From: Polynucleobacter sp. AP-Melu-500A-A1
GTDB taxonomy: Bacteria > Pseudomonadota > Gammaproteobacteria > Burkholderiales > Burkholderiaceae
NCBI RefSeq assembly: GCF_018882125.1
Contig: NZ_JACVOZ010000001.1
Coordinates: 496,001-560,000, forward strand
Reading direction: 5' to 3'
DNA length: 64,000 nt
A program made the translations under genes and the position numbers. Positions 1 through 10,223 of the stretch are shown here, piece by piece. Each line of letters opens with the position of its first letter. Within the stretch, counting starts at the first letter, position 1. Below the pieces are notes generated by a model. The model searched no databases, was not told where the DNA came from, and saw only the letters and a list, made by a program, of their open reading frames with translations.

Positions 1-82
1 CCTGCTCCCCCACAAATGATTACCATCGAAAAATTTAGTTTCATGAACAAATTTTACCTAAAGAAAAAGGGCAGAAAGGAGC

Positions 83-98
83 GCAAGGGACCCCTTGC
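83..98 (-). terminator. Weak hairpin downstream of fcl
   Basis: A six-pair inverted repeat (GCAAGG, loop GACC, CCTTGC) lies just past the fcl stop codon on the minus strand. It is followed by a pyrimidine-rich stretch and a later T run rather than an immediate U tract. It may end the gmd-fcl transcript, but as an intrinsic terminator it is weak. Bases 1-82 show no recognisable gene. Confidence 0.3.
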
Positions 99-118
99 TG
101 TATTGCTTTACCTACTTA

Positions 119-1060
119 TTATTTCAAGGTCGGTGCCACGTGCTCCAAGAACCAGCTATAGGCATCTTGGATGCCAGGGCGCAGGGCAATCTCCGCCTTC
201 CAGCCCAGGGCATTGGCTTTACTCACATCCAGCAGTTTTTGTGGGGTTCCGTCTGGTTTTGAGGTATCAAACTGCAATTGGCCTTCAAATCCGACTACTG
301 CGACTACTTCTTCCACCAGTTCGCGGATAGTGATGTCATTGCCACAGCCAATATTCACAAAAGAGCCGTCATAGCCTTGCTCCATGAGCTGGACGCAAGC
401 TCTGGCCATATCGTCCACATGCAAGAACTCACGACGAGGCTTGCCAGATCCCCACACCATTAAATGCGGGTCTTTACGCAATTTCGCTTCATGGGCCTTG
501 CGGATCAGTGCAGGCAATACGTGGGAGTTGTTTAAATCGTAGTTATCGCCAGGACCATAAAGATTGGTTGGCATGACGCTCACATACTTGGTGCCGTACT
601 GACGGTTGTAGTTCTCACACAACTTGATGCCCGCAATTTTGGCCAAAGCATAAGGCTCATTGGTTTGCTCCAGTGGGCCTGTGAGTAAATACTCTTCTTT
701 AATTGGCTGTGGGCAATCTCTTGGGTAAATGCAGCTTGAGCCTAAGGACATCAGGTTGTTAATGCCGGCTTGATAAGCACCATGCGTGAGGTTGCACTCA
801 ATCATGAGGTTTTGATAAATAAAGTCAGCGCGGTAAATATTATTCGCCTGGATACCGCCCACTTTTGCAGCGGCGATAAAGATGTAGTCAGGTTTTTCAG
901 TAGCTAAAAAGGAATGCACTGATGCTTGATTTAAAAGATCAAGTTCAGAGTGCGTGCGGGTGATGACATTGTTATAGCCACGGGATTTGAGTAGGCGGGT
1001 AATGCCACTACCCACCATCCCACGATGACCTGCTACATAAATCTTGGCGGTTTTATTCAT
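119..1060 (-). CDS. fcl: GDP-L-fucose synthase
   Basis: This short-chain dehydrogenase epimerises and reduces GDP-4-keto-6-deoxy-D-mannose to GDP-L-fucose in the cytoplasm, using NADPH. Visible marks are the dinucleotide motif GHRGMVG (residues 11-17), the GSSCIYP stretch (107-113) and the catalytic pair Y137/K141. The 313-residue length is normal for the family. The gene overlaps the end of gmd by 8 nt, so the two are translationally coupled and catalyse consecutive steps. Its product is the likely donor for the GT11 and GT10 fucosyltransferases at 9-11 kb. Also known as wcaG. Confidence 0.95.
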   Translation of the reverse strand: MNKTAKIYVAGHRGMVGSGITRLLKSRGYNNVITRTHSELDLLNQASVHSFLATEKPDYIFIAAAKVGGIQANNIYRADFIYQNLMIECNLTHGAYQAGINNLMSLGSSCIYPRDCPQPIKEEYLLTGPLEQTNEPYALAKIAGIKLCENYNRQYGTKYVSVMPTNLYGPGDNYDLNNSHVLPALIRKAHEAKLRKDPHLMVWGSGKPRREFLHVDDMARACVQLMEQGYDGSFVNIGCGNDITIRELVEEVVAVVGFEGQLQFDTSKPDGTPQKLLDVSKANALGWKAEIALRPGIQDAYSWFLEHVAPTLK

Positions 1061-2144
1061 TGCGACTTAAAGTGGTGTAGCCGTGTTTCTTGACTAATTC
1101 ATCACGCTCCGCACCTTTTAAGTCTTCGCGCACCATCTCTTTAACGAGATCTTGGAATGAAGTTGCTGGTACCCAACCCAATTTTTCTTTGGCTTTAGTA
1201 GCATCACCCAAAAGTGTTTCTACTTCGGTTGGGCGGAAGTAACGTGGGTCAACAGCCACAATACACTTACCGCTAGCGTCATAACCCTTTTCCTCAACGC
1301 CAACGCCCTTCCAGGTGATCTTCATGCCGAGCTCTTCAGCCGCGTAATCAATAAATTGACGCACGCTGTACTGAACGCCAGTAGCAATCACAAAGTCTTC
1401 TGCTTGTTCTTGTTGGAGCATGAGCCACTGCATCTCAACGTAGTCACGGGCATGACCCCAGTCACGTTTGGCATCTAAGTTACCCAGGTACAAACACTCT
1501 TGCAGGCCCAACTTGATCCGCGCTAGTGCACGGGTAATTTTGCGTGTCACAAAAGTCTCGCCACGAATTGGGCTCTCGTGGTTAAACAAGATCCCATTAC
1601 ACGCATACATGCCATAGGCTTCACGATAGTTCACAGTGATCCAGTAAGCGTAAAGTTTTGCTACTGCGTATGGTGAGCGTGGATAAAACGGCGTGGTTTC
1701 TTTTTGCGGAATTTCTTGGACCAAGCCATAGAGCTCAGAAGTCGACGCTTGGTAAAAACGGGTTTTCTTTTCTAGTTTGAGGATGCGAATCGCTTCTAAA
1801 AGACGCAGTGCACCTAGTGCATCTGAATTGGCTGTGTACTCAGGCTCTTCAAAAGAAACCGCTACGTGAGACTGCGCGGCTAAGTTATAGATCTCATCAG
1901 GCTGAGTTTGCTGAATGATGCGAATCAAACAAGTGGAGTCAGTTAAATCTCCATGATGCAAAGTGAGCTTTGAGCCTGGAATATGCGGGTCATGGTAAAG
2001 ATGATCAATACGGTCAGTATTAAAAAGTGAGGTGCGGCGTTTAATCCCGTGTACTTCATATCCCTTTTTCAGTAAAAACTCGGCTAAATACGCACCATCT
2101 TGGCCAGTAATACCTGTAATCAGGGCAACTTTTGATTTTGACAT
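1053..2144 (-). CDS. gmd: GDP-mannose 4,6-dehydratase
   Basis: The enzyme converts GDP-D-mannose to GDP-4-keto-6-deoxy-D-mannose, the branch-point precursor of GDP-L-fucose and GDP-D-rhamnose. The nucleotide-binding motif GITGQDG is at residues 11-17. T135 and E137 sit in STSELYG and the catalytic Y159/K163 pair is present. The HGIKRRTS segment near residue 32 is typical of GMD. At 363 residues it is full length. It is the first gene of a two-gene minus-strand operon with fcl. The 160-nt gap to the divergent GT9 gene probably holds both promoters. Confidence 0.96.
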   Translation of the reverse strand: MSKSKVALITGITGQDGAYLAEFLLKKGYEVHGIKRRTSLFNTDRIDHLYHDPHIPGSKLTLHHGDLTDSTCLIRIIQQTQPDEIYNLAAQSHVAVSFEEPEYTANSDALGALRLLEAIRILKLEKKTRFYQASTSELYGLVQEIPQKETTPFYPRSPYAVAKLYAYWITVNYREAYGMYACNGILFNHESPIRGETFVTRKITRALARIKLGLQECLYLGNLDAKRDWGHARDYVEMQWLMLQQEQAEDFVIATGVQYSVRQFIDYAAEELGMKITWKGVGVEEKGYDASGKCIVAVDPRYFRPTEVETLLGDATKAKEKLGWVPATSFQDLVKEMVREDLKGAERDELVKKHGYTTLSRNE

Positions 2145-2304
2145 GGGGATTTTCTTAGATTTGGATTAAACAGTTAATTACGCAGTAAATGGGCTATTGT
2201 AAATTGTTTTAAATGCCAGCTTCTAGCTAGCAAGCCATTAGAAACACAAGCAAATACAATGGGATGGCTCAGAAAGCAAATTTTACAAATACCGAGGATA
2301 AATA

Positions 2305-3465
2305 TTGGTTGCTGTGCCTGTAAAAGCTGAACGCGGTAGAGGGGTCTTGCGCAAGCTCGATCGCTGGATTGGCGTGCCTGTTTTGTTTGGGCTATCTCTT
2401 TTAAGGTCTAAAAAGACAAAACCTGAGCATATTCAAAGCATTGGGCTGTGCATTTTTGCTGCCATCGGCGATGCCTTATTGGCCTCATCCTTAATTGCTG
2501 ATCTGCGCAAAGCCTTTCCTGGCTCAAAAATCACGGTTTTTGCAACCCCAGCCAATGCCTTAGCTTTCGACCTCATTACTGGTTATGACGATCTGGTGTT
2601 GGTGCCTATTACTCAACCTTTAGCGGCAATGGAACGGGTCCGCGCCCACCCAGTCGATGTTTTGATTGATAGCTCCCAGTGGTCCAGAATAGGGGCCCTA
2701 GTCACCGCTTTCAGTGGCGCCCGTTGGACGGTAGGATTTGAGACAAAGGGCCAAAATCGGCACTTTTCCTATGATTTTTCAGTGAAACATAGCCCAAACC
2801 TCCATGAATTAGACAATTTTAGGGCTTTGTTGGCTCCACTCGGAGTTAATGCAGCTTCAATGCCGCCAATTGATTATTCAACTTTTGGCAGTATTAATTG
2901 CTTAAATATTAAGCAACCCTATCTCGTTTTGCACCCCTGGGCTAGTGGCAACCACTTTGAATTGCGTGAATGGCCAACATCTTCCTGGGCGGCACTAGCC
3001 TGCAGGGCTATTGCTTCTGGATACGGCGTAGTGATTACTGGCGGATCCGGAGATCTGGATCGCAGCAATGTACTGTGTCAAGAAATCAATCGGATTCTCG
3101 ATGGGTTGCCATCAGAGTCCCTGCTCAATTTGGCAGGAAAAGCCAATCTCATGACGACTGCAGCTTATTTAAATGGGTCATCAGGAGTAGTGGCGGTCAA
3201 TACTGGAACGATGCATCTTGCTGCTCTCTTGGGTAAACCATTGATTGCCTTACATGGCCCAACCGACCCTAAACGTTGGGGTCCTATTTATCCTGGCCAT
3301 TCCAATGGCGACAATACTGTTGTACTGGGACCAGGACCGGATGAGGGTGGCGCTTATCTGAATTTAGGTTTTGAATACCCTGACAATCCAACTTACTTAA
3401 TGGATCAAATTTCTGTAGAGGCGGTATTGGCTGCCCTTCGCAAATTTTCCTTAAATATCGAGTAG
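2305..3465 (+). CDS. Glycosyltransferase family 9 (heptosyltransferase-like)
   Basis: This is an ADP-heptose:LPS heptosyltransferase-like protein of 386 residues with the two-Rossmann GT-B layout. The N-terminal domain carries the FAAIGDALLASSL segment typical of GT9. The C-terminal domain has the nucleotide-sugar region containing NTGTMHLAALLGKPLIALHG and the following PTDPKRWGP. The start is TTG, supported by GAGGA at 2294-2298 six bases upstream. It lies 17 nt before the WcaJ-type gene and is probably co-transcribed with it. A role in core or O-chain assembly is likely, but the exact sugar is unknown; heptose is only the family default. Confidence 0.85.
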   Translation: MVAVPVKAERGRGVLRKLDRWIGVPVLFGLSLLRSKKTKPEHIQSIGLCIFAAIGDALLASSLIADLRKAFPGSKITVFATPANALAFDLITGYDDLVLVPITQPLAAMERVRAHPVDVLIDSSQWSRIGALVTAFSGARWTVGFETKGQNRHFSYDFSVKHSPNLHELDNFRALLAPLGVNAASMPPIDYSTFGSINCLNIKQPYLVLHPWASGNHFELREWPTSSWAALACRAIASGYGVVITGGSGDLDRSNVLCQEINRILDGLPSESLLNLAGKANLMTTAAYLNGSSGVVAVNTGTMHLAALLGKPLIALHGPTDPKRWGPIYPGHSNGDNTVVLGPGPDEGGAYLNLGFEYPDNPTYLMDQISVEAVLAALRKFSLNIE

Positions 3466-3482
3466 TACTGCAAAATACGACG

Positions 3483-4814
3483 ATGGCTGCATCCTACATT
3501 ATTAATTCCTACCTGATTCGCATCTTTGATTTTGTCGCGATCAATTTGGTGGGGCTGTGCACTTTCTTTGCCATTCAGTTTTTTAAAGATCCCGATCTAG
3601 ACTTACAACGCTATGCCTCTTTGATGGTCTTGGCGAGTTTGGCGTATTTATTTTTAACGAATCGTGCATACCGCTCATGGCGTGGCGGCAATTTAATGGC
3701 GCTCTTTGGTCAAGTGGCCAGCGGTGTTTTAAAGACTTGGATTTTGATTCTGATTTGGTTGGTGTTTAGTAAATCTACGGAAATGTACTCTCGACTCTGG
3801 TTGGGGTCTTGGGCCATCATCAGTCTTTTTGTTTTATGTGGCAGCAGACTAGTTAGTTATATCTTGATTCGTCGTTATCGCAGCAAAGGTATTAATCTCA
3901 GACACATTGCGATTGTGGGTTCTGGCGGAACTGCAGATGAGATCGCGCGCCGCATTCATGAGTCACGCTGGTCCGGGTACCGAGTACAGACTCAATTACG
4001 AGATTTAGATGCCGAAAAATTATCGGAATTGGCAAAGCAGCCACTCAATGAAATATGGCTCGCGTTACCTATGGGCGATGGTTCTCAGATGCGTATGGTG
4101 ATGGAGCATTTGCAGATGAGTACCGCCACCATTCGCTTTGTGCCAGATTGGTTTTCATTCCGCCTCATTAATCATGGCGTGAGTGAGGTACTGGGAATGC
4201 AGATGATTGATTTATATGGCACCCCCATGACGGGCATGAATCTCTTTCTCAAATCGATGGAAGACTTTTGTTTATCTACCCTGATTTTGATTTTCATTAG
4301 CCCTCTGATGTTGATCCTTGCAATTGGCGTCAAGCTTAGCTCGCCTGGCCCAGTCCTATATCGTCAGGAGCGGGTGGGCTGGAATGGTGAAGTCTTTGAG
4401 ATTTATAAATTTAGAACTATGCCGGCGGATCTTGAAGACGGTAAGGTTGTCTGGGGTGGTTCTGCAGGCAAGTCAGTAACACCGTTTTCAAAATGGCTGC
4501 GTTCCACCAGTCTCGATGAATTGCCACAGTTTTTTAATGTTCTCCAAGGCAAGATGTCGATTGTGGGACCAAGACCAGAGCGCCCCGTATTTGTAGAGCA
4601 GTTCAAAAAAGAAATCCCAGATTACATGAAGAAGCATTTGGTCAAGGCAGGAATTACAGGCTGGGCACAGATTCATGGCTGGCGGGGCGATACCGATCTC
4701 AATGCGCGCATTGAGCATGACCTGTATTACATTGAAAATTGGTCGCTTTGGTTGGATCTGAAGATTATTTTCTTTACGATCTTCCGCGGCTTCGTTAATA
4801 AAAACGCGTACTAG
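3483..4814 (+). CDS. Undecaprenyl-phosphate glycosyl-1-phosphate transferase (WcaJ type)
   Basis: This polyisoprenyl-phosphate hexose-1-phosphate transferase starts a polysaccharide repeat unit by placing a sugar phosphate on undecaprenyl phosphate at the inner membrane. The N-terminal part (about residues 1-130) has four membrane segments, followed by a CoA-binding-like domain (about 140-220) with VGSGGTADEIA. A membrane hairpin near residue 265 precedes the catalytic sugar-transferase domain, with YKFRTM, SLDELPQF, SIVGPRPERP and KAGITGWAQ. It is 443 residues, normal for the WcaJ/EpsZ class. Its stop overlaps the convergent ligase-like gene by 4 nt. The sugar is probably glucose or galactose (family inference). 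Confidence 0.93.
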   Translation: MAASYIINSYLIRIFDFVAINLVGLCTFFAIQFFKDPDLDLQRYASLMVLASLAYLFLTNRAYRSWRGGNLMALFGQVASGVLKTWILILIWLVFSKSTEMYSRLWLGSWAIISLFVLCGSRLVSYILIRRYRSKGINLRHIAIVGSGGTADEIARRIHESRWSGYRVQTQLRDLDAEKLSELAKQPLNEIWLALPMGDGSQMRMVMEHLQMSTATIRFVPDWFSFRLINHGVSEVLGMQMIDLYGTPMTGMNLFLKSMEDFCLSTLILIFISPLMLILAIGVKLSSPGPVLYRQERVGWNGEVFEIYKFRTMPADLEDGKVVWGGSAGKSVTPFSKWLRSTSLDELPQFFNVLQGKMSIVGPRPERPVFVEQFKKEIPDYMKKHLVKAGITGWAQIHGWRGDTDLNARIEHDLYYIENWSLWLDLKIIFFTIFRGFVNKNAY

Positions 4815-6190
4815 CTATTCGTACTCTCTTGCTCCAACAGCATGGTGTTGAGCAAAGCAATACAGAAGAACAAAATCTCAATCGTATGTTTACTGCTAAC
4901 TTCAGCAATCGTGAAGGTCAGTAGTAAATCTGCAGCAATCCAAATGACTACCAATCGATTGGCTGAATTGCTTTTCAGGGCCAAGACGATGGTAGAAAGT
5001 AGGGCACCTAAAGTCAGGATTAGACCTGGTATGCCAAAGGCTAAACCAAGATCGATCCAAGCACTATGTGATGATCGAATCATGGCCTCTGGATAGGACT
5101 GGCGAATCACCTTCCCTAGAGAGTGCTCCAGCATTCCGTAGCCCAAAGGATTTTTGGAGAGTGATTGAATGCCTGCTGTAGCCCAGGCGGCGCGCTCATA
5201 ATTATTGGGATAAACAGGCTCACCAGTAGCGGTATTGGGATAGCCATATTTTTTAACGTCCTGCCAATGAGGCACTTCATCAATTTTGACGGCAACCGTG
5301 ATGTCATCAACAAAGTGAGCCCACCCACGATTAATGCTCAAGTGCTGCTGTACAAAAATCACAATCAGAATCGCTGGAACCAAGGTGGCTAAACCGATTT
5401 TCCAATCGAGTTTGCCAGAGCGAATTTGCTGGCGCAATTTTGAGATCCCAATGTAGAGTGCCCAGCTTGCAATCAGGATGATGCCAACACCAACGCCATT
5501 GCGAGTATCAATAACGGTGGTGAAAGAAAACAGAATAGCGAGTACACCTAATAGCCAATAAACGTAAATGAGCCAGGAATAATGAGGGCGGTTATATATT
5601 AGTGAGCCGGCGGAGGAACCGCAGATGGCGCTAATAAATAAGCCGCCCATAAGTACCGTATTAATTTTGTTGCCAAAGGGGCTCGAAAAATAATAGTTCG
5701 GCATAAAGGCTTTGCCGGTCTGAAAAAACATTTCTAGGTAATGAACAAGTAGGTAAATAAATCCACATAAAATGCCAAACCATAAAAACTGCGCACGGCG
5801 CGGGTAGTCTCTTAAAACGAGTCCGGTAGCTGACCCAATCAGAATAGCCTCCAAAACGCGCACCCAGGTGCTGGTAAGTTCTTGGAATTGTTGCCCAGGC
5901 TCAGAACTAAAGAACAGATAGTGAATGACTACCCAGATCAGCATTCCAAAGGAGAGTGCAATAGGGGCATATCGACCAAAGACAAAGCCTGTTGAGCTTG
6001 TTGATTGCGCTTGGCCTTGTTTTGAATATTGCCTCACTAGCCAGAGGGCCAAGAGGGTGCCTATGGCCAAAAGTGCATTACGCAGGGCAATCGTATTCGT
6101 GAGGGACCAAATCGCCAGTAAAGCGCTACTAATAAAGATGATCAAGGCGCTCAAAATGGAGAAAGAGCGGTTTGAGCCAATAGGTTTCAT
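4811..6190 (-). CDS. O-antigen ligase/polymerase family membrane protein
   Basis: A polytopic inner-membrane protein of 459 residues with about 11-12 hydrophobic segments and a large periplasmic loop in the C-terminal half, the layout of the Wzy_C (WaaL/Wzy) superfamily. In the loop, GYGMLEHSLG is followed by a conserved histidine region, SSHSAWIDLGLAFGIPG, typical of these enzymes. It would either transfer undecaprenol-linked glycan to lipid A-core or polymerise repeats; sequence alone does not separate the two. It is monocistronic on the minus strand and converges with the WcaJ-type gene. A second, larger member lies at 61331-63469. Confidence 0.85.
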   Translation of the reverse strand: MKPIGSNRSFSILSALIIFISSALLAIWSLTNTIALRNALLAIGTLLALWLVRQYSKQGQAQSTSSTGFVFGRYAPIALSFGMLIWVVIHYLFFSSEPGQQFQELTSTWVRVLEAILIGSATGLVLRDYPRRAQFLWFGILCGFIYLLVHYLEMFFQTGKAFMPNYYFSSPFGNKINTVLMGGLFISAICGSSAGSLIYNRPHYSWLIYVYWLLGVLAILFSFTTVIDTRNGVGVGIILIASWALYIGISKLRQQIRSGKLDWKIGLATLVPAILIVIFVQQHLSINRGWAHFVDDITVAVKIDEVPHWQDVKKYGYPNTATGEPVYPNNYERAAWATAGIQSLSKNPLGYGMLEHSLGKVIRQSYPEAMIRSSHSAWIDLGLAFGIPGLILTLGALLSTIVLALKSNSANRLVVIWIAADLLLTFTIAEVSSKHTIEILFFCIALLNTMLLEQESTNS

Positions 6191-6324
6191 ATAATCAAAT
6201 AATAACGGCTAAATTGGGAAAATCAGCTTCCCACCCCTTTATCGATCCACTCGGGGGTTGATGATGGAGAAGATTTCCAGGATTTCCGAGTTAATCAAGT
6301 ATTTACATTAGCGGATAAATTGCA

Positions 6325-7335
6325 ATGATTCTTTTAACGGGTGCCACTGGCTATATCGGCTCACATACATGGCTTGAATTGCTGCTCGCAGACAATCGCG
6401 TTATAGGTTTGGATAACTTTATCAATTCCAGTCCACTCGCTTTATCTCGGATTGAGTCTCTGGCTGGTCAAAAATTAGAATTTATTGAGGGCGACGTTTG
6501 CGATCGTGCCTTTCTGGAAACGGTCTTTAATAAATATCCCATTAAAGGGGTAATCCATTTTGCTGCCTTAAAAGCGGTTGGTGAATCTGTTGATCAACCA
6601 CTGCGTTATTACCAAAACAATTTAGGGGGCCTGTTTACTTTGTTAGAAGTCATGCAGGCTCACAACTGTAAGAATTTTGTCTTTAGTTCTTCTGCAACGG
6701 TCTATGGTGACCCAAGCGTCGTACCTATTAATGAATCCTCACCAGTACAACCTACCAATCCCTATGGTCAAACTAAGTTGATGAGTGAGCAGGTCTTACG
6801 TGATGTAGAGGTATCCGATCCAAGTTGGCGTGTGGCCTATTTACGTTACTTCAATCCAGTCGGCGCCCATGAGTCAGGATTAATCGGTGAAGATCCTCGC
6901 GGCATTCCAAATAATCTTACGCCTTTGGTTGCACGGGTAGCCGCTGGCAGAATGCCGGAACTGAAGGTGTATGGAGATAACTGGTCTACCCCAGATGGCA
7001 CGGGTGTTAGAGACTATATCCATGTGGTGGATTTGGCGCAGGCGCACGTGAAGGCGGTGGAGTATTTATTGGCTGGACGTGATTCTTTGACGGTGAACTT
7101 GGGAACAGGACAAGGCTATAGCGTGATGGATGTGCTCAAAGCCTATAGTGATGTTGTGGGACGACCCATTCCCTATCAAGTGGTTGATAGAAGGCCAGGC
7201 GATATCGCTACTTGCTATGCAGACCCTTCTTTAGCTGAAAAACTACTAGGCTGGAAAGCGTATCGCAATTTAGATCAAATGTGTGCCGATAGTTGGCGCT
7301 GGCAATCTCAAAACCCGATGGGTTACGAATCCTAA
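6325..7335 (+). CDS. galE: UDP-glucose 4-epimerase
   Basis: This enzyme interconverts UDP-glucose and UDP-galactose using tightly bound NAD. The dinucleotide motif GATGYIGSH (residues 6-14), the SSSATVYG strand (121-128) and the catalytic pair Y147/K151 are visible. The YLRYFNPVGAH segment is typical of GalE. The 336-residue length is normal. It heads a three-gene run: its stop codon directly abuts the start of the DUF6492-like gene, and a family 2 glycosyltransferase follows. In this context it probably supplies galactose for the surface polysaccharide. Confidence 0.95.
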   Translation: MILLTGATGYIGSHTWLELLLADNRVIGLDNFINSSPLALSRIESLAGQKLEFIEGDVCDRAFLETVFNKYPIKGVIHFAALKAVGESVDQPLRYYQNNLGGLFTLLEVMQAHNCKNFVFSSSATVYGDPSVVPINESSPVQPTNPYGQTKLMSEQVLRDVEVSDPSWRVAYLRYFNPVGAHESGLIGEDPRGIPNNLTPLVARVAAGRMPELKVYGDNWSTPDGTGVRDYIHVVDLAQAHVKAVEYLLAGRDSLTVNLGTGQGYSVMDVLKAYSDVVGRPIPYQVVDRRPGDIATCYADPSLAEKLLGWKAYRNLDQMCADSWRWQSQNPMGYES

Positions 7336-8241
7336 ATGGCAGTGGATTTCGTTCTATATTGCAAATCGTATCGACGCGATTTGTTGCGCGTAAAACGTTT
7401 GCTCGAATCTATTCGTAAGCACAATATTGAATCGATTCCTTTTTACATCTCTACCCCCCTAGAAGATCGGGATATTCTATTTACGCTCTTGGGGGAGAAC
7501 CAGGGTTATCAGTGGATTGCAGATGAGGCGATTATTCAAGCAAATCCCCGTGCGCCAAAAGATATTCAGAAGACTAGGTCAGGCGGTATTGCTCAGCAGG
7601 TGATTAAGTCTGAATTTTGGAGATTGGGCCTAGCAAGTAATTATTTATGCATTGATTCAGATAGTATTTTTATTCGGGATTTTGGTAAAGCCGATTTTCT
7701 AGCTCCTGATGGTTCGCCCTATACAGTGCTGCATCAAAATAAAGAACTGTTTCAGATCGCAACGAATCGGGGCCATCTTCGGGTTGAAAAAGAGTTACGT
7801 AAAGAAGCCCAAACCGTCAAAGCCTTGTTTGGCAGGGTTGGCCCAAATTACTACTGCGCTCCAGCCCCTTTTATTTGGTCAGCTAAGGTGTGGGAGTCTT
7901 TAGATCTGCAGTATTTGCAACCTAAGGGCATAACACTTTGGGATTTAATTACGCCTGAACATCCAGAGACGCTAATCTATGGCGAGACTTTGCTCAAATA
8001 CCAAGCGATTCGGGTTCGAATGATTGAACCCTTGTTCCGGATTTATCACTATGACTGGCATTACTATCTGTCACGTCGCTTAGGCGAGACTCAAGAGAAG
8101 TTGAAGCAAAACTTTATGGGTGTGATTTATCAATCCGCTTGGGAGTCAGAGTTAGATTACGGTGCCTCCACCAAGTCTTTGCCCTCAAGATTATTAAAAC
8201 GAAGCAAACGCTTCTTACGTCTTTTGCAAAGTTATCTCTAA
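7336..8241 (+). CDS. DUF6492-like putative glycosyltransferase
   Basis: This 301-residue soluble protein starts directly after galE. It has a GT-A-like beginning (VDFVLYCKSYRRDL) and a DxD-like motif in CIDSDSIFIRDF (about residue 110-121), which commonly binds a nucleotide-sugar metal ion. It resembles proteins annotated as DUF6492, which occur in polysaccharide loci. The acceptor and donor cannot be told from sequence. The very basic C-terminus (RLLKRSKRFLRLLQ) could contact the membrane surface. It is inferred to be a glycosyltransferase of the same O-chain or capsule as its neighbours. Confidence 0.7.
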   Translation: MAVDFVLYCKSYRRDLLRVKRLLESIRKHNIESIPFYISTPLEDRDILFTLLGENQGYQWIADEAIIQANPRAPKDIQKTRSGGIAQQVIKSEFWRLGLASNYLCIDSDSIFIRDFGKADFLAPDGSPYTVLHQNKELFQIATNRGHLRVEKELRKEAQTVKALFGRVGPNYYCAPAPFIWSAKVWESLDLQYLQPKGITLWDLITPEHPETLIYGETLLKYQAIRVRMIEPLFRIYHYDWHYYLSRRLGETQEKLKQNFMGVIYQSAWESELDYGASTKSLPSRLLKRSKRFLRLLQSYL

Positions 8242-8307
8242 TTGACTATGAATGACATTGCCAACACCAAAGACCTGATGCAGCCCATAAATAGAGAAGG
8301 TAAAGAC

Positions 8308-9228
8308 ATGCCTTTGGTTAGTGTTTCCATGCCAGTTTTCAATTCTGAGCGCTATATTGCTGAGGCAATCGAAAGTGTCTTGGCACAAACCTATAGTAAT
8401 TTTGAGTTAATCATTGTCGATGATGGTTCTAGCGATCGCACGCGCGAGATCATTGATCAATTTACAGACAAACGCATTATTAAGGTCTACTCCGATCAAA
8501 ATCGTGGCTTGATTACTACCCGCAATCTGATTGCTGGTATGGCCAAAGGGAAGTACCTTGCCTTATTAGATGCAGATGATCGCGCCTTCCCAGAAAGGCT
8601 TGCGCTCCAGGTCGACTTTTTAGAAAACAACTTCGCAGATTTATGTGGCGCCGACCATTTCACATTGAATCAAGTGACTGGTGAGCGCAAAAGTTCTAAG
8701 CAACGTCACTCGAATGCCGATATTCAGGCCTTGTTGAGTGTGTGCAGCCCAGTATGCAATCCTGCCATGATGGGTAAGCTCGAGATATTTAAGCAGTTCC
8801 CTTATAAGGCTTCATATATGCACGCTGAAGACTATTGCTTGTGGACTGAGATTGCCCTAGCCGGATATCGTTTTGCCAATATCAGAAAGAAGCTAATTAC
8901 TTATCGTTTGCACTCTACTCAAACAAGTGTGAACCATCTTCAGGCTGCACGTAACGTATTTTCGAATGCGCAGGCCAGTTACTTAAAAATGCTTGGAATC
9001 CCGGAGAATTGTTTGCCTAGGCCTTTACCTTTTTATGAGCGCCTAAAGTATGGCGTGTCTTTTATTAAGCTTATGAACGAGCGTATTCCCAACATCTCTA
9101 TCGGTGCCAATATGGAGTTGTATGCCCGCTTTCAGTTTCGGGGCAATGGCTTGTGGACTCCCTTGACGCGTTTCGAGCGTATCTGCGTTGCTCTCTATGG
9201 CAGCCTTGTGGGCCGCTCTGGGAAGTAA
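8308..9228 (+). CDS. Family 2 glycosyltransferase
   Basis: A GT-A inverting glycosyltransferase that adds a sugar to a lipid-linked oligosaccharide on the cytoplasmic face. The core begins with LVSVSMPVFNSERYIAEAI, then DDGSSDRT and the DxD-type LLDADDRAFP. A later AEDYCLW provides the usual ED catalytic-base position. I chose ATG 8308 because AGAAGG at 8295-8300 is spaced 7 nt before it and the protein then begins as typical family members do. The reading frame stays open upstream to ATG 8248 and TTG 8242, which abuts the preceding stop, so a 20-22 residue longer form is possible. Confidence 0.88.
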   Translation: MPLVSVSMPVFNSERYIAEAIESVLAQTYSNFELIIVDDGSSDRTREIIDQFTDKRIIKVYSDQNRGLITTRNLIAGMAKGKYLALLDADDRAFPERLALQVDFLENNFADLCGADHFTLNQVTGERKSSKQRHSNADIQALLSVCSPVCNPAMMGKLEIFKQFPYKASYMHAEDYCLWTEIALAGYRFANIRKKLITYRLHSTQTSVNHLQAARNVFSNAQASYLKMLGIPENCLPRPLPFYERLKYGVSFIKLMNERIPNISIGANMELYARFQFRGNGLWTPLTRFERICVALYGSLVGRSGK

Positions 9229-9237
9229 GGCAATAGT

Positions 9238-10128
9238 TTAAGCAGGAATTCTTTGCCAGTTCGCTGGCAAGAGGTTGGATAGATCAAGACTGCTATCGCT
9301 AATCCAGCGATTAGGAGTCACTACCAAACCACTGCAATCTTGTTTAAGCCAAGCACCCCACCAACTTAATGAGCTATTCGCGATGATGTGATGCTTGCAT
9401 GCATACATGAGCTGCAATTCTTGGGCGGCAGCATCTGCTTGCAAGGAGTTCTCTACAAAGGTAATTTTGAGATCTTTCGGTAGAGCTTCTTTAGCCCAAG
9501 GTAGATCATCTGAAAAAATAAAAAAATGGGCATTGGGTTTATTGAGTAGTAGTAACTCAATTGCCTGCTCGTAGTAGCTTAAGGCTAATGCCTTATGAAA
9601 CTTTGCTGCCGAGGGGGAGTGCACATAATCGCCTCTGCGAATATGGACCATGACAGACTCACTAGAGTATATATTCTCTAGATAAGCTTGGTAGTGATCA
9701 GCAATTGATCTTTTGGTTTTAAATTCGGATTGCAGTACGGGGCGAATAGCTTCTAGGTATGGGAAAGCTTGCCAATAACCAAAAAGATAAAGATCGCGTT
9801 GATGCATTGCCTTTAAGCGCAAGAGTCCTTCATCAAACCCAAAAGCATTTTGTTGGTAATAGATAACAGGTCCAAGAGAAAGCCATTTTTGTACTGCTCT
9901 CATTAGCCTATCAGGCCTTTTAGGGAAGGCAACTTTACTTATAGGGACTTCTTGGATATTGAGCAGATCTAACTGATAAGGACGCGGCGTAGTTTCTGCT
10001 TGCGGCACACCAAACCAAGAACGATCAAGCAAAAAGGTGCTTTGATAATGTTCGGAGAGGGCTCTAGCAATCGCATATTGAAACATTTGATTGCCTAGAC
10101 CGCCCTGGAGATAGGTGTAAATGGCCAT
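9238..10128 (-). CDS. GT11 alpha-1,2-fucosyltransferase-like
   Basis: It transfers L-fucose from GDP-fucose, typically alpha-1,2 to galactose. The family's opening motif GGLGNQMFQYAIARAL (residues 9-24) and the GDP-fucose-binding HIRRGDY motif (162-168) are both intact. The third motif, SNSSLSWWGAWL, is near residue 250. At 296 residues it has the usual length. It lies alone on the minus strand and diverges from the GT10 fucosyltransferase gene across a 95-nt gap. Linkage type is inferred from the family; some GT11 members form other linkages. Confidence 0.92.
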   Translation of the reverse strand: MAIYTYLQGGLGNQMFQYAIARALSEHYQSTFLLDRSWFGVPQAETTPRPYQLDLLNIQEVPISKVAFPKRPDRLMRAVQKWLSLGPVIYYQQNAFGFDEGLLRLKAMHQRDLYLFGYWQAFPYLEAIRPVLQSEFKTKRSIADHYQAYLENIYSSESVMVHIRRGDYVHSPSAAKFHKALALSYYEQAIELLLLNKPNAHFFIFSDDLPWAKEALPKDLKITFVENSLQADAAAQELQLMYACKHHIIANSSLSWWGAWLKQDCSGLVVTPNRWISDSSLDLSNLLPANWQRIPA

Positions 10129-10223
10129 AACCCTATAATTAGACCATTAACAATGAAGTACTTACCTAGGCATCGATTCATGCTGGTGCTTTTAGAAACG
10201 TAACCTTAAGTGAGCGGCCTGCT

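Noticed and set aside
16..330. Plus-strand ORF of 104 residues at the window start
   Set aside because: Most of it is antisense to the clearly coding fcl gene, and its product has no recognisable domain.
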